Below are positions 17,919-26,662 of a DNA stretch of 36,112 bases, piece after piece. Each line of letters begins with the position of its first letter. The first letter of the stretch is position 1. The notes below the pieces were generated by a model that saw only the letters and a program-made list of their open reading frames with translations, made no database searches and was not told the origin of the DNA. Both the position numbers and the translations under genes were made by a program. This DNA comes from Alicycliphilus sp. (lineage in GTDB: Bacteria; Pseudomonadota; Gammaproteobacteria; Burkholderiales; Burkholderiaceae_C): assembly GCA_018054745.1 (NCBI GenBank), contig JAGPIX010000001.1, positions 1-36,112 on the forward strand, in the 5' to 3' direction.

Positions 17919-17977
17919 GGGCGGGTAACTACCAATGCGACACGGAATTTCACGCGCGGCAGATCTGCATCCAGCGT

Positions 17978-19441
17978 TCAGTCGGCCGCGCTCCAGGCAA
18001 TCAGCGCATCCAGCGCCGGCCTGGCCGCACCGGCGTTTGGGTGATTCACCATGGCCACCAGCACATAGCGCTGACCGCTGGCGGCCAGGACATAGCCGGC
18101 CAGGGCCGTCACGTCGCGCAGGCTGCCGCTCTTGAGATGCGCGGCTCCGGCGGTCAGGGCCGGCCGGCGGCGCAGCGTGCCATCCACGCCGACGATGGGC
18201 AGCGAGGCCACGAACTCCGGCATCACCGGCGAGGCCCAGGCCTGCTGCAGCATGCGCGCCAGCGCGCGTGGGCTCAGGCGCGCGGCGCGGCTCAGGCCGG
18301 CGCCGTTGTCCACCACCGGCTGGTCGGTCGGTCCCAGGCGCTCCTGCCACCATTGCGCGAGCACGCCACGCGCGGCATCAAAGCTGCCCTGGCCGGCCTT
18401 TTGCAGCCCCAGCGTGAGCAGCAGCTGCTGGGTCATGACGTTGTTGCTGTGCTTGTTGATGTCGCGCACCACCTCGGCCAGCGGCGGTGATGGGTTGCTG
18501 TACGCCGGCTGCAGCCCTGCGGGCACCTGGCCGTCGCGCACGCGGCCCGCGAGCCTGCCGCCCAGCTCGCGCCACATGCCCTCCACGGCGCGCGCCGCAT
18601 AGCCGCTGGGGTCGGACGGCGCCACGGACCATTCGCGCGCGCCGCAGGCCGCCGGGTAGGCGCCCTGGAAGGCGATGCGTTCGGCATGGGTCAGTTCGGC
18701 CTGCAGGCCCATGCGCCAGTCGCCGCAGGCCGTACCGGCGGGCGCCAGCGGCACGCTGGTGGGCAGCTGCAGGCGCGCCAGGGGCGGCTCGTAGCGCACA
18801 TGGGCCACGCCGGCGGCGGTATCGGGCGTGAAGCCCATGGCCACGGCCTTGTAGTTCAGCAGCAGGGCGTCGGGCGCGGCGTTGTAGGGACGCCAGGGCT
18901 CGCCGTCAAAATCGGCCGCATCGTGCGCGGGCAGGGCAAAGGCACTGCGGTCGAGCACGATGTCGCCGTCGATGGCATCGATGCCCAGCGCGCGCAGGCG
19001 GCGCATGAGCAGCCACAGGCGCTCGACCACCAGCTTGGGGTCACCCCGGCCCTGGATGTAGACGTTGCCGCGCAGCCGCCCAGCCACGGGCGTTGTGTCC
19101 AGATACACCGGCGTGTCCCAGGTGAAGGCCGGGCCGAGCAGGTCCAGCGCCGCATAGGTGGTGACCAGCTTCATCACCGAGGCCGGGTTCAGCGCCTGAT
19201 CCGCCTGGTGCATCAGGCGCGGTGCGGCGCGCCCCTCGACCGGCACCACCACGGCCGCCAGCGCATCCTGGGGCAAGCGGGCACGCTGCAGCGCGGCGAT
19301 CACCGCGGGCGGCAGGGCAGCGGCATCCGTTGCCGGCGCCAGCCTGGCGCCAGGGCCGGCGGCGCAGGCCGTCAGGCTGGTGAGCACCAACAGGGCGCCG
19401 GCCACGCGGCGCCGGGCCGATGCGAGGGGGGAAATCAACAT
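17978..19441 (-). CDS. dacB: D-alanyl-D-alanine carboxypeptidase/endopeptidase, PBP4 class
   Basis: Periplasmic class C penicillin-binding protein that trims peptidoglycan cross-links. The protein is 487 aa from ATG 19441. An N-terminal signal ends in LTAC (Cys26), suggesting a lipoprotein. Active-site motifs are SVMK (Ser88-Lys91), HSNN and KSGS (the KTG equivalent). The large insertion between SxxK and SxN is typical of PBP4. An ATG at 19465 would add eight residues but places the start only 17 nt from divergent tsaB. Neither start has a good Shine-Dalgarno. Confidence 0.93.
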   Translation of the reverse strand: MLISPLASARRRVAGALLVLTSLTACAAGPGARLAPATDAAALPPAVIAALQRARLPQDALAAVVVPVEGRAAPRLMHQADQALNPASVMKLVTTYAALDLLGPAFTWDTPVYLDTTPVAGRLRGNVYIQGRGDPKLVVERLWLLMRRLRALGIDAIDGDIVLDRSAFALPAHDAADFDGEPWRPYNAAPDALLLNYKAVAMGFTPDTAAGVAHVRYEPPLARLQLPTSVPLAPAGTACGDWRMGLQAELTHAERIAFQGAYPAACGAREWSVAPSDPSGYAARAVEGMWRELGGRLAGRVRDGQVPAGLQPAYSNPSPPLAEVVRDINKHSNNVMTQQLLLTLGLQKAGQGSFDAARGVLAQWWQERLGPTDQPVVDNGAGLSRAARLSPRALARMLQQAWASPVMPEFVASLPIVGVDGTLRRRPALTAGAAHLKSGSLRDVTALAGYVLAASGQRYVLVAMVNHPNAGAARPALDALIAWSAAD

Positions 19442-19482
19442 GCCAGCCAGTCTATCGCCCACCATCGATAATCACGCCCGCC

Positions 19483-20220
19483 ATGAACCTGCTCGCCTTC
19501 GACACCAGCACCGACACCCTGTCCGTCGCCGTACAGCACGGCGCGCAGGTGCTTGAGCACAGCGGCCCCGGTGGCGCCCAGGCATCGACCACACTGATCC
19601 CCGCCATACGCGCACTGCTGGCGCAGGCCGGGCTCACGTTTGCGCGGCTCGATGCCGTGGTCTTCGGCCGCGGGCCGGGCTCGTTCACCGGGCTGCGCAC
19701 GGCCTGCTCCGTGGCCCAGGGCCTGGCCTTTGGCGCACGCGGCGGCCTGGGGGTGCCGGTGCTGCCGGTGGACAGCCTGCTGGCCGTGGCCGAGCAGGCG
19801 CGCGCCGAGCATGGCTGCACGCGGGTGCTGGCCACGCTGGACGCGCGCATGAACGAGGTCTACTGCGCTCCCTACCAATGGCTGCCCGACGGCGGCACGC
19901 CGGCAGGCGGGCGCTGGAGCGAACCGCAGGATTTTGGCCTGTGCGCGCCCGAGGCCGTGGTGCTGCCCGCTGGCTGGACGCTGGCCGGCAACGCCCGCGC
20001 CGCCTATGGCGCGCGCCTGGCGCCCGACTCGCCCACCGCGCCCGATGTGCCCGCCCTGCCCACGGCCGGCGCCATGCTGCGCCTGGCACCCGCGCTGCTG
20101 GCCGCCGGCAGGGCCGTGCCGGCCGACGCGGCGCTGCCGCGCTACATACGCGACAAGGTGGCGCAAACCACGGCCGAGCGCGAGGCCGCGCGCCGCGCCA
20201 GCGCGGCGCAAGCATCATGA
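19483..20220 (+). CDS. tsaB: tRNA t6A modification protein TsaB
   Basis: An ASKHA-fold partner of TsaD and TsaE in transferring threonylcarbamoyl to A37 of tRNAs reading ANN codons. The protein is 245 aa. It has the N-terminal LLAFDTSTDTLSVAV, GRGPGSFTGLRTACSVAQGLAFG (the hallmark block) and LDARMNEVYCAPYQW. It overlaps rimI by ATGA. It shares a pathway with tsaC at 13.5 kb. Confidence 0.95.
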   Translation: MNLLAFDTSTDTLSVAVQHGAQVLEHSGPGGAQASTTLIPAIRALLAQAGLTFARLDAVVFGRGPGSFTGLRTACSVAQGLAFGARGGLGVPVLPVDSLLAVAEQARAEHGCTRVLATLDARMNEVYCAPYQWLPDGGTPAGGRWSEPQDFGLCAPEAVVLPAGWTLAGNARAAYGARLAPDSPTAPDVPALPTAGAMLRLAPALLAAGRAVPADAALPRYIRDKVAQTTAEREAARRASAAQAS

Positions 20221-20693
20221 ACGCCAACCCGCGCCCCGCTGACGCCATGCAGGCGTCTTTTGCGCCGCTCACGACAGAGCGCCTGGACGCGCTGCTGGCC
20301 GTGGAGCAGGCCGCCTACAGCCACCCGTGGACGCGCGGCAACTTCATTGACGCGCTGGCCGCCGGCTACCAGGCGCAGCTGCTGGTGGCGGGCGGGCAGA
20401 TCCTGGGTTACTTCGTTGCCATGCCCGGGGTGCAGGAGGCCCATTTGCTCAACATCACCGTGGCCCCGGCGTTCCAGCGCCAGGGCTGGGCGCATGTGAT
20501 GCTGGACGCGCTGGCCCTGTGGGCACGCGGCCAGGGCGCGCAGTGGCTGTGGCTGGAGGTGCGCGCCAGCAACACTCGCGCGCGCCAGGTGTACGAGGCC
20601 CATGGCTACCAGCAGGTGGGCCTGCGCAAGCGCTACTACCCGTCCAGCGATGGCGAACGCGAGGACGCCGTGGTCATGAGTCTGCCGTTATGA
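20217..20693 (+). CDS. rimI: Ribosomal protein S18-alanine N-acetyltransferase
   Basis: GNAT-family acetyltransferase. The protein is 158 aa with the acetyl-CoA motif NITVAPAFQRQGWAHVML (Q/RxxGxA), WLEVRASNTRARQVYEAHGY and VGLRKRYYPSSDGEREDAVVMSL, matching RimI. It lies between tsaB and a UDG-like gene with 4-nt ATGA overlaps on both sides, so the three are translationally coupled. Pairing of tsaB with rimI is common in bacteria. Confidence 0.94.
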   Translation: MNANPRPADAMQASFAPLTTERLDALLAVEQAAYSHPWTRGNFIDALAAGYQAQLLVAGGQILGYFVAMPGVQEAHLLNITVAPAFQRQGWAHVMLDALALWARGQGAQWLWLEVRASNTRARQVYEAHGYQQVGLRKRYYPSSDGEREDAVVMSLPL

Positions 20694-21451
20694 GCCTGGA
20701 ACTGGACGCGCGCCAACGCGCCATGCTGCTGGAGATGGGTGTCACCGTCTGGGCCCCGGCCCCGGCCGCCGCGCCAGCGGCGCCGCCGACCAACGAGGCC
20801 GCTCCCGTCACTCGCCCCGCACCCGCCGCCACCCCGGCCCGTCCCGCAGCGCAAGCTGCCGCAGCGCCCCCCCCCACCACGCGCCGCCAGGCACCGACGC
20901 AAGCTGCCGCGCCAACCCCGGCTGCAGCCATGGCCCAGGCCGGCGGATTGCTGCTGCGCCCACCCATAGCCCTGTACCCGCAGGCCGACCCGACGGCCAC
21001 GCCGCCGGAACTGGGCTCCGGCTGGCTGGTGCTGCTGGAGAGCCCGACACCGGCCGAACCCCTGGCGGGCGACAGCGGCCAGCTGCTGGACAACATGCTG
21101 CGCGCCATGCGCCTGCACCGGCACCCGCGCTGCTTCGTCGCCACCCTGTCACAGCCCCAGCCGGGCCGGCCGGCCGAGGGCGAACCGCCGGCCGCCGGCC
21201 TGCAGCAGGCCCTGACCACGCTGCGCCCGGCCATGGTGCTGGTGCTGGGCCTGGGCGCGGCGCGCGTGGTACTGGGCAGCCGCGAGCCGCTGGGGCGCCT
21301 GCGCGCCAGCGCGCACCAGCTGGCGGACGGCACGCCTGCGGTGGTCAGCTACGACCCGGCCTATCTGCTGCGCGCCCCGGAAGCCAAGGCCGCCGCCTGG
21401 ATCGACCTGTGCCGCGCGCTGGCCCTGGTGCGTCGCCAGCCCGGGGCTTGA
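20690..21451 (+). CDS. Degenerate uracil-DNA glycosylase-like protein
   Basis: A 253-aa protein. The N-terminal helix (MSLELDARQRAMLLEMGV) is followed by a long Ala/Pro linker (about 22-80), then a family 4 UDG-like domain. The fold markers GDSGQLLDNMLRAM (127-140) and PAYLLRAPEAKAAAW (223-237) are clear. Motif A is LLESPTPAEP rather than GEAPGxxED, the motif B His is Asp222 in SYDPAYLL, and only two Cys (148, 241) remain, too few for the 4Fe-4S cluster of family 4. A DNA-repair activity is therefore doubtful. It is translationally coupled to tsaB-rimI. Burkholderiales annotations usually call the gene in this place uracil-DNA glycosylase (from memory). Confidence 0.78.
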   Translation: MSLELDARQRAMLLEMGVTVWAPAPAAAPAAPPTNEAAPVTRPAPAATPARPAAQAAAAPPPTTRRQAPTQAAAPTPAAAMAQAGGLLLRPPIALYPQADPTATPPELGSGWLVLLESPTPAEPLAGDSGQLLDNMLRAMRLHRHPRCFVATLSQPQPGRPAEGEPPAAGLQQALTTLRPAMVLVLGLGAARVVLGSREPLGRLRASAHQLADGTPAVVSYDPAYLLRAPEAKAAAWIDLCRALALVRRQPGA

Positions 21452-21501
21452 AACCACCTGGGGGCAAACGCGCGGTCACAGCGCGGTCACGACGCGAATG
21501 C

Positions 21502-21507
21502 GATAAT
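21502..21507 (+). promoter_or_regulatory. Candidate -10 box for corA
   Basis: GATAAT, 145 nt upstream of the corA ATG. The -35 is unclear. It would produce a leader of about 140 nt carrying the hairpins described next. Confidence 0.4.
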
Positions 21508-21547
21508 CGCCGGCTTCGCAACACACGCACCGCCCACCCGTGGAAAC

Positions 21548-21601
21548 CTACCCCAGTTGGTAGCTTTCAGCCTCTCCCCGGTCTGACGAGGGGCTGAAAG
21601 C
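21548..21601 (+). promoter_or_regulatory. Structured leader upstream of corA
   Basis: Two neighbouring hairpins. The small one pairs CTACC (21548-21552) with GGTAG (21559-21563). The large one pairs GCTTTCAG (21563-21570) with CTGAAAGC (21594-21601) and continues inward for about six more pairs (one G-U). They share the G at 21563, so the small stem's last pair competes with the large stem. No T-run follows, so it is not a simple terminator of the upstream operon. A magnesium-responsive leader is a testable idea, not shown. Confidence 0.55.
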
Positions 21602-21652
21602 GCCCCCCATCACCCCTCGCAGACGCCTCAAGAACAACAGGGAGAGTGAGCC

Positions 21653-22639
21653 ATGCTCAACATCTTTTCACTCGTCAACGGCCGCCTGGTCCAGGAAGAA
21701 ATCGATTCCCTGGAGGATCAGGCGCCGCAGCATCCGATCTGGGTGGACATGGAGTCGCCCACGGTGCTGGAAAAGCGCTGGGTCAAGCAGCATTACGGCC
21801 TGGCCATCCCGCTGGACGTGATGGACGAGGACATCGAAGAGTCGGCGCGCTTCTACGAGGAAGACAACGGCGAACTGCATATCCGCAGCGACTTTCTGGT
21901 GGACGACGACGAGGAGCCGCGCTCGGTGCGCGTGGCCTTCATCCTGAACCAGCACAACACCGAGCTGAAAAGCTGCGGCGTGCTGTTTTCCATCCGCGAG
22001 GAAGACATCCCCGTGTTCCGACTGCTACGCATGCGTGCGCGCCGCGCGCCGGGGCTGATCGAGGACGCCAAGGAGGTGCTGCTGTCGCTGTTCGACACCG
22101 ACGTGGAGTATTCGGCCGACACGCTGGAGGGCATCTACGACGATCTGAAGAAGGTCAGCACCCAGGTGCTGGAGGGCCATGTGACCGACGACCACGCGCA
22201 GAAGGTGCTGGCCGACATCGCCTGGCAAGAGGATTTGAACGGCCGCATCCGCCGCAACATGCTGGACACGCGCCGCGCCGTCAGCTTCATGATGCGCAGC
22301 AAGATGCTCAACGCCGAGCAGTTCGAGGACGCGCGCCAAATCCTGCGCGATATCGAGTCGCTGGACAGCCACACGCAGTTCCTGTTCGACAAGATCAACT
22401 TCCTGATGGACGCCACCGTCGGTTTTTTGAACATCAACCAGAATAAGATCATCAAGATCTTCTCGGTGGCCAGCGTCGCCCTGCTGCCGCCCACGCTGAT
22501 CGCCAGCGTCTACGGCATGAACTTCCGCCTGATGCCCGAGCTGGAATGGGAGCATGGCTACATCTACGCCCTCTGCCTGATGATCGCCAGCGCCGTGGTG
22601 CCCATGCTGTATTTTCGCAAGCGCGGCTGGTTGAAGTAG
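21653..22639 (+). CDS. corA: Magnesium/cobalt transporter CorA
   Basis: Pentameric Mg2+ channel of the inner membrane. The protein is 328 aa with a large acidic cytoplasmic domain and two C-terminal helices. The first helix ends in the signature YGMNF (GMN at 288-290), followed by the acidic loop PELEWEHGY and helix 2 ending at the basic RKRGWLK. AGGGAG upstream fixes the ATG. It has its own leader region with stable hairpins. It is convergent with mtnN. Confidence 0.96.
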   Translation: MLNIFSLVNGRLVQEEIDSLEDQAPQHPIWVDMESPTVLEKRWVKQHYGLAIPLDVMDEDIEESARFYEEDNGELHIRSDFLVDDDEEPRSVRVAFILNQHNTELKSCGVLFSIREEDIPVFRLLRMRARRAPGLIEDAKEVLLSLFDTDVEYSADTLEGIYDDLKKVSTQVLEGHVTDDHAQKVLADIAWQEDLNGRIRRNMLDTRRAVSFMMRSKMLNAEQFEDARQILRDIESLDSHTQFLFDKINFLMDATVGFLNINQNKIIKIFSVASVALLPPTLIASVYGMNFRLMPELEWEHGYIYALCLMIASAVVPMLYFRKRGWLK

Positions 22640-22653
22640 CGTTTGGCGTTAAG

Positions 22654-22705
22654 CGTTGAGCGTGAACGCATGACGGCTGGCACTGAATACGCCCAACGCT
22701 CAACG
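22654..22705. repeat. Inverted repeat between corA and mtnN
   Basis: CGTTGAGCGT (22654-22663) and ACGCTCAACG (22696-22705) are perfect 10-bp complementary arms with a 32-nt spacer. The right arm covers the mtnN stop codon. It could act as a weak bidirectional 3' end structure between the convergent genes. Confidence 0.55.
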
Positions 22706-23473
22706 TCCACCCGGCATGGCGCGCAGCAAACCCTGGATGATGTGATCGGCATAGCGGCTGGCCACATGGCGCACGAAATGCGGAAAGTCCACATGCGCGC
22801 TGTCGTCGGCCCGGTCGGAGATGGTGCGCACGGCCGCAAACGGCAGGCCGTAGTCGCGGCACACCTGGGCCACGGCCGCGCCCTCCATCTCCACGGCCAG
22901 CACCTGATGGCCGGCGGCGCCCAGCGCCTGGCGCAGTGCGGCGGATTCGGCCGAGGTGGAGACAAAGCGGTCGCCACTGACGATCAAACCCTGGTGCGCG
23001 CACGCTGCGTGGCGGTGCGCAATCGCCGGATTGTTGGGATCAAATCCGGCTCTATCGCTTGTCAGATAAGCGCTGGCAGCTTCAAATAGCATAGTGGTCA
23101 GCGCCGCATCGCAAGGCATGCGCGCCAGCCCGTAGCCGGGCACCTCCCAGCGCGGGAAGATGGGCGAGGCGTCCATGTCGTGCTGCAGAAAGTCCTGCGC
23201 CACCACCACATCCCCTACCTGCACGCCATCGCCCAAGCCGCCGGCCACGCCGGTGAAGACGATGCGCGCCACGCCAAAGCGCTCGGCCAGCAGCGTCGCC
23301 GTGGTGGCCGCCGCCACCTTGCCTATGCCCGACAGCGCCAGCAGCACCGGCTGGCCCAGCAGCCGGCCGCGCCAGAAGCTGCGCCCGGCATGGGTGATGC
23401 ATTCGGGCGCCTGCAGGGCTTGGACGAGGCCGCCCTGCTCTTCGGGCAGGGCGCTGAGGATGGCGGTGGTCAT
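22700..23473 (-). CDS. mtnN: 5'-methylthioadenosine/S-adenosylhomocysteine nucleosidase
   Basis: Hydrolyses MTA and SAH (Pfs/MTAN) in the activated methyl cycle. The protein is 257 aa. It has ILSALPEEQGGL with catalytic Glu12, LSGIGKVAAATTA, FTGVAGGL, VEMEGAAVAQVC and TISDRAD (catalytic Asp). Residues about 128-147 (FEAASAYLTSDRAGFDPNN) come from an AT-richer repeat relic, a likely in-frame insertion in a variable loop. The ATG is at 23473; a GATAAT -10 candidate lies at 23513-23508. Confidence 0.94.
   Translation of the reverse strand: MTTAILSALPEEQGGLVQALQAPECITHAGRSFWRGRLLGQPVLLALSGIGKVAAATTATLLAERFGVARIVFTGVAGGLGDGVQVGDVVVAQDFLQHDMDASPIFPRWEVPGYGLARMPCDAALTTMLFEAASAYLTSDRAGFDPNNPAIAHRHAACAHQGLIVSGDRFVSTSAESAALRQALGAAGHQVLAVEMEGAAVAQVCRDYGLPFAAVRTISDRADDSAHVDFPHFVRHVASRYADHIIQGLLRAMPGGR
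23049..23094 (-). repeat. Intragenic repeat relic in mtnN
   Basis: On the minus strand GCTGCCAGCGCTTATCTGAC is followed by AAGCGATAGAGCC. CGCTT (23060-23056 on the minus strand) pairs with AAGCG across 7 nt. It is the same type as the purK and cnoX patches and is translated in frame. Confidence 0.55.
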
Positions 23474-23818
23474 GGGCGGGGCGGTTCACAAGGGCAGAGG
23501 GAGCCGCATTATCGCGACCGCCCAGGGCCGCCCGCACCGCAACAGGGCCGGACGGGCGGTGCGATTCATGCCACTCGCATCGTGGATTTGATTTTTCTCA
23601 AATGCCAACCCCGAATAAGGGTTCACCATTAGATCGTCAAAAAAACAATGAACTTACGGCTCCCACGATAATCCCCGACCGTTTTACTCGGACATCCACT
23701 TCCCGGCGCATCGCCTGCCATGCGCGACCCGTTCTACAAATGGGGCCGCATACTTGTCATTCGATTAACTCCGGGGTATTGGCAATATCCGAAACGGCAT
23801 TTGATCGAAGGCAGTATC
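23474..23818. other. Control region between mtnN and the nap operon
   Basis: 345 bp without a convincing gene, noticeably more AT-rich than its neighbours. It holds the mtnN upstream region, an FNR-type site and the napD leader. Open frames across it have no family resemblance before the NapD start. Confidence 0.6.
23588..23601. promoter_or_regulatory. FNR-type binding site upstream of napDAGHB
   Basis: TTGATTTTTCTCAA matches the 14-bp FNR consensus TTGAT-N4-ATCAA in nine of ten defined positions. It suggests activation of nap under low oxygen. A TTAGAT -10 candidate lies at 23629-23634, placing the site near -46 of a start around 23641. Confidence 0.75.
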
Positions 23819-24079
23819 TTGAATATCTCCAGCGCCATCGTTTACGCCAGACCGGGCACGGATGCCACGGTACGCGCACAACTCCCGCATATTCCCGGCG
23901 TGGAGGTTCACGCCGCTGCAGAGGACGGCAGACTGGTCGTCACCATAGAGGCGGAGAACGATCGCGGCGCCATGGACACCTATGAGGCCATCGCGCGCAT
24001 GGACGATGTCCTGAATATCGCCATGATTTTCCAGCAGACAGAAACCCATCCTGACCAGGAGTTAGCCAAATGCAAATAA
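23819..24079 (+). CDS. napD: NapA maturation chaperone NapD
   Basis: Small cytoplasmic chaperone that binds the Tat signal of NapA and delays export until the Mo cofactor is inserted. With the TTG start at 23819 it is 86 aa and begins (M)[12 protein letters not shown], as NapD proteins do. GAAGG at 23807-23811 lies 7 nt upstream and decides the start; the frame is open further upstream but shows no homology. It ends 10 nt inside napA. It has the ferredoxin-like pattern with [21 protein letters not shown] and [18 protein letters not shown]. Confidence 0.92.
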   Translation: MNISSAIVYARPGTDATVRAQLPHIPGVEVHAAAEDGRLVVTIEAENDRGAMDTYEAIARMDDVLNIAMIFQQTETHPDQELAKCK

Positions 24080-26595
24080 CCCGTCGAGAACTCATCAAGG
24101 CGCATGCGGTCACCGCTGCCGCCACGGCCATTGGCGTGAGCGTTCCCGGTGCGCAGGCATTGGCGCAGTCGGCCGGCGCCGCCGACGATATTCGCTGGGA
24201 CAAGGGCGCCTGCCGCTTCTGCGGCACCGGCTGCGGCGTATTGATTGGCGTCAAGGACGGGCGCGTGGTCGCCACCCAGGGCGACCCGGACGCGCCGGTG
24301 AACAAGGGCCTGAACTGCATCAAGGGCTACTTCCTCTCCAAGATCATGTACGGCAAGGATCGCCTGACCCAGCCCATGCTGCGCATGAAGGACGGCAAGT
24401 TCGACAAGAACGGCGAGTTCACGCGCATCAGCTGGAACCAGGCCTTCGACATCATGGAGGACAAATGCAAGGCCGCGCTGAAGGCGGGCGGGCCGCGCAA
24501 CATCGGCATGTTCGGCTCCGGCCAGTGGACCATCTGGGAGGGCTATGCCGCCTCCAAGCTGTTCAAGGCGGGTTTTCGCTCCAACAACATCGACCCGAAT
24601 GCGCGCCACTGCATGGCCTCGGCCGTGGCCGGCTTCATGCGCACCTTCGGCATCGACGAGCCCATGGGCTGCTACGACGACTGCGAGCACGCCGACGCCT
24701 TCGTGCTCTGGGGCGCGAACATGGCCGAGATGCACCCCATCCTCTGGTCGCGCGTCACCGACCGGCGCCTGACGGCCAAGCATGTCAAGCTGCATGTGCT
24801 GTCCACCTTCACGCACCGCTCCTGCGAGCTGGCCGACAGCGAACTGATCTTCAAGCCGCAATCAGACCTGGCCATCCTCAACTACATCTGCAACCACATC
24901 ATCCAGAGTGGCGCGGTGAACGAGGACTTCGTGAAGAAGCATGTCAACTTCCGCAAGGGCGTGACCGACATCGGCTACGGCCTGCGCCCGAATCACCCGC
25001 TGGAGCAGGTGGCCGGCAACAACGGCTATCCCGGCGCGGACGGCAAGCCCAAGGGCTCGCCAGACGCCTCGGCGCCCATCAGCTTCGACGAGTTCAAGGC
25101 CTTCGTCGCCGAGTACACGCTGGACAAGGCGCACGAGCTCTCGGGTGTGCCCAAGGACAAGCTCGAGGCCCTGGCCAAGGTCTATGCCGACCCCAAGACC
25201 AAGGTGACCTCGTTCTGGACCATGGGCTTCAACCAGCACACGCGCGGCACCTGGGTCAACAACATGATCTACAACGTGCACCTGCTGGTGGGCAAGATCT
25301 CCGAGCCCGGCAACAGCCCGTTCTCGCTCACCGGCCAGCCCTCGGCCTGCGGCACGGCGCGCGAGGTGGGCACCTTCTCGCACCGCCTTCCCGCCGACAT
25401 GGTGGTCACCAACCCCAAGCACCGCGAGATCTCCGAGAAAGAGTGGAAGCTGCCCGCCGGCACCATCCCCGACTGGGTGGGCCTGCACGCCGTGGCGCAA
25501 AGCCGCGCCCTGAAGGACGGCAAGCTCAACTTCTACTGGACCACGACCACCAACAACATGCAGGCCGGGCCCAACATCAACGGCGAGATCTGGCCCGGCT
25601 TTCGCAACCCGGCCAACTTCATCGTCGTGTCGGACTGCTACCCGACGGTGTCGGCCCTGGCGGCGGATCTGATCCTGCCCTCGGCCATGTGGGTGGAGAA
25701 GGAAGGGGCCTTTGGCAACGCCGAGCGGCGCACGCAGTTCTGGCGCCAGCAGGTCAAGGCTCCCGGCCAGGCCAAGTCCGACCTGTGGCAGTACGTCGAG
25801 TTCTCCAAGCGCTTCAAGACCGACGAGGTCTGGCCCGCCGAGCTGCTGGAGAAGGCCCCCGAATACAAGGGCAAGACCCTGTACGACGTGCTGTATGCCA
25901 ACGGCCAGGTGAACAGGTTCCCGCTGTCGGATCTGCAAAAGGGTTTCGACAACGACGAATCCAAGGAGCTGGGCTACTACCTGCAGAAGGGCCTGTTCGA
26001 GGAATACGCCGGCTTCGGCCGCGGCCATGCGCATGACCTGGCCGACTTTGACGTCTATCACAAGGCACGCGGCCTGCGCTGGCCGGTGGTGGACAACAAG
26101 GAGACGCTGTGGCGCTTCCGCGAGGGCTACGACCCCTATGTAAAGAAGGGCGAGGTGCTCAAGTTCTACGGCAAGCCCGACGGCAAGGCCTGGATCTTTG
26201 CGCTGCCCTACCAGCCCGCGGCCGAGATGCCGGATGCCGAGTACGACCTGTGGCTGTCTTCCGGCCGCGTGCTGGAGCATTGGCACACCGGCTCGATGAC
26301 GCGCCGCGTGCCCGAGCTGTACCGTGCCATGCCCGATGCCTGGCTCTACATGCACCCCGAGGACGCCAAGAAGCGCGGCCTGCAGCGCGGCGACACCGTC
26401 AAGGTGATGACGCGCCGTGGCGAGGTCGCCACCAAGGTCGAGACGCGCGGGCGTAACAAGCCGCCGCAGGGCCTGGTGTTCATGCCCTTCTTTGACGAGC
26501 ACCGCCTGGTGAACAAGCTGACGCTGGACGCCACCTGCCCGATCTCCAAGGAGACCGATTTCAAGAAGTGCGCCTGCAAGGTCGTGAAGGCCTGA
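24070..26595 (+). CDS. napA: Periplasmic nitrate reductase catalytic subunit
   Basis: Mo-bis-MGD enzyme reducing nitrate to nitrite in the periplasm. The protein is 841 aa. The Tat signal starts [13 protein letters not shown] (twin Arg 5-6). 4Fe-4S ligands are Cys48, Cys51, Cys55 and Cys83. The molybdenum ligand is Cys181 in [21 protein letters not shown]. It keeps the full NapA pattern to the C-terminal [17 protein letters not shown]. It overlaps napD by 10 nt and is followed after 67 nt by napG, with a GC hairpin (26604-26630) between them. Confidence 0.98.
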   Translation: MQITRRELIKAHAVTAAATAIGVSVPGAQALAQSAGAADDIRWDKGACRFCGTGCGVLIGVKDGRVVATQGDPDAPVNKGLNCIKGYFLSKIMYGKDRLTQPMLRMKDGKFDKNGEFTRISWNQAFDIMEDKCKAALKAGGPRNIGMFGSGQWTIWEGYAASKLFKAGFRSNNIDPNARHCMASAVAGFMRTFGIDEPMGCYDDCEHADAFVLWGANMAEMHPILWSRVTDRRLTAKHVKLHVLSTFTHRSCELADSELIFKPQSDLAILNYICNHIIQSGAVNEDFVKKHVNFRKGVTDIGYGLRPNHPLEQVAGNNGYPGADGKPKGSPDASAPISFDEFKAFVAEYTLDKAHELSGVPKDKLEALAKVYADPKTKVTSFWTMGFNQHTRGTWVNNMIYNVHLLVGKISEPGNSPFSLTGQPSACGTAREVGTFSHRLPADMVVTNPKHREISEKEWKLPAGTIPDWVGLHAVAQSRALKDGKLNFYWTTTTNNMQAGPNINGEIWPGFRNPANFIVVSDCYPTVSALAADLILPSAMWVEKEGAFGNAERRTQFWRQQVKAPGQAKSDLWQYVEFSKRFKTDEVWPAELLEKAPEYKGKTLYDVLYANGQVNRFPLSDLQKGFDNDESKELGYYLQKGLFEEYAGFGRGHAHDLADFDVYHKARGLRWPVVDNKETLWRFREGYDPYVKKGEVLKFYGKPDGKAWIFALPYQPAAEMPDAEYDLWLSSGRVLEHWHTGSMTRRVPELYRAMPDAWLYMHPEDAKKRGLQRGDTVKVMTRRGEVATKVETRGRNKPPQGLVFMPFFDEHRLVNKLTLDATCPISKETDFKKCACKVVKA

Positions 26596-26603
26596 CCCAC
26601 AGC

Positions 26604-26630
26604 CCGGGCGCGCAACCTGCATGCGCCCGG
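26604..26630 (+). other. Hairpin between napA and napG
   Basis: CCGGGCGC (26604-26611) and GCGCCCGG (26623-26630) are perfect complements with an 11-nt loop, in the only sizeable gap of the operon. There is no T-run. It may stabilise the napDA part of the message and lower napGHB expression. Confidence 0.55.
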
Positions 26631-26662
26631 CCCACTCCCATCGCTGCACCCACTTAGCCGCC

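Noticed and set aside
23670-23690. Third copy of the fadD/lipase operator in the nap control region
   Set aside because: Only CGACCGTT is shared and no palindrome forms; probably chance.
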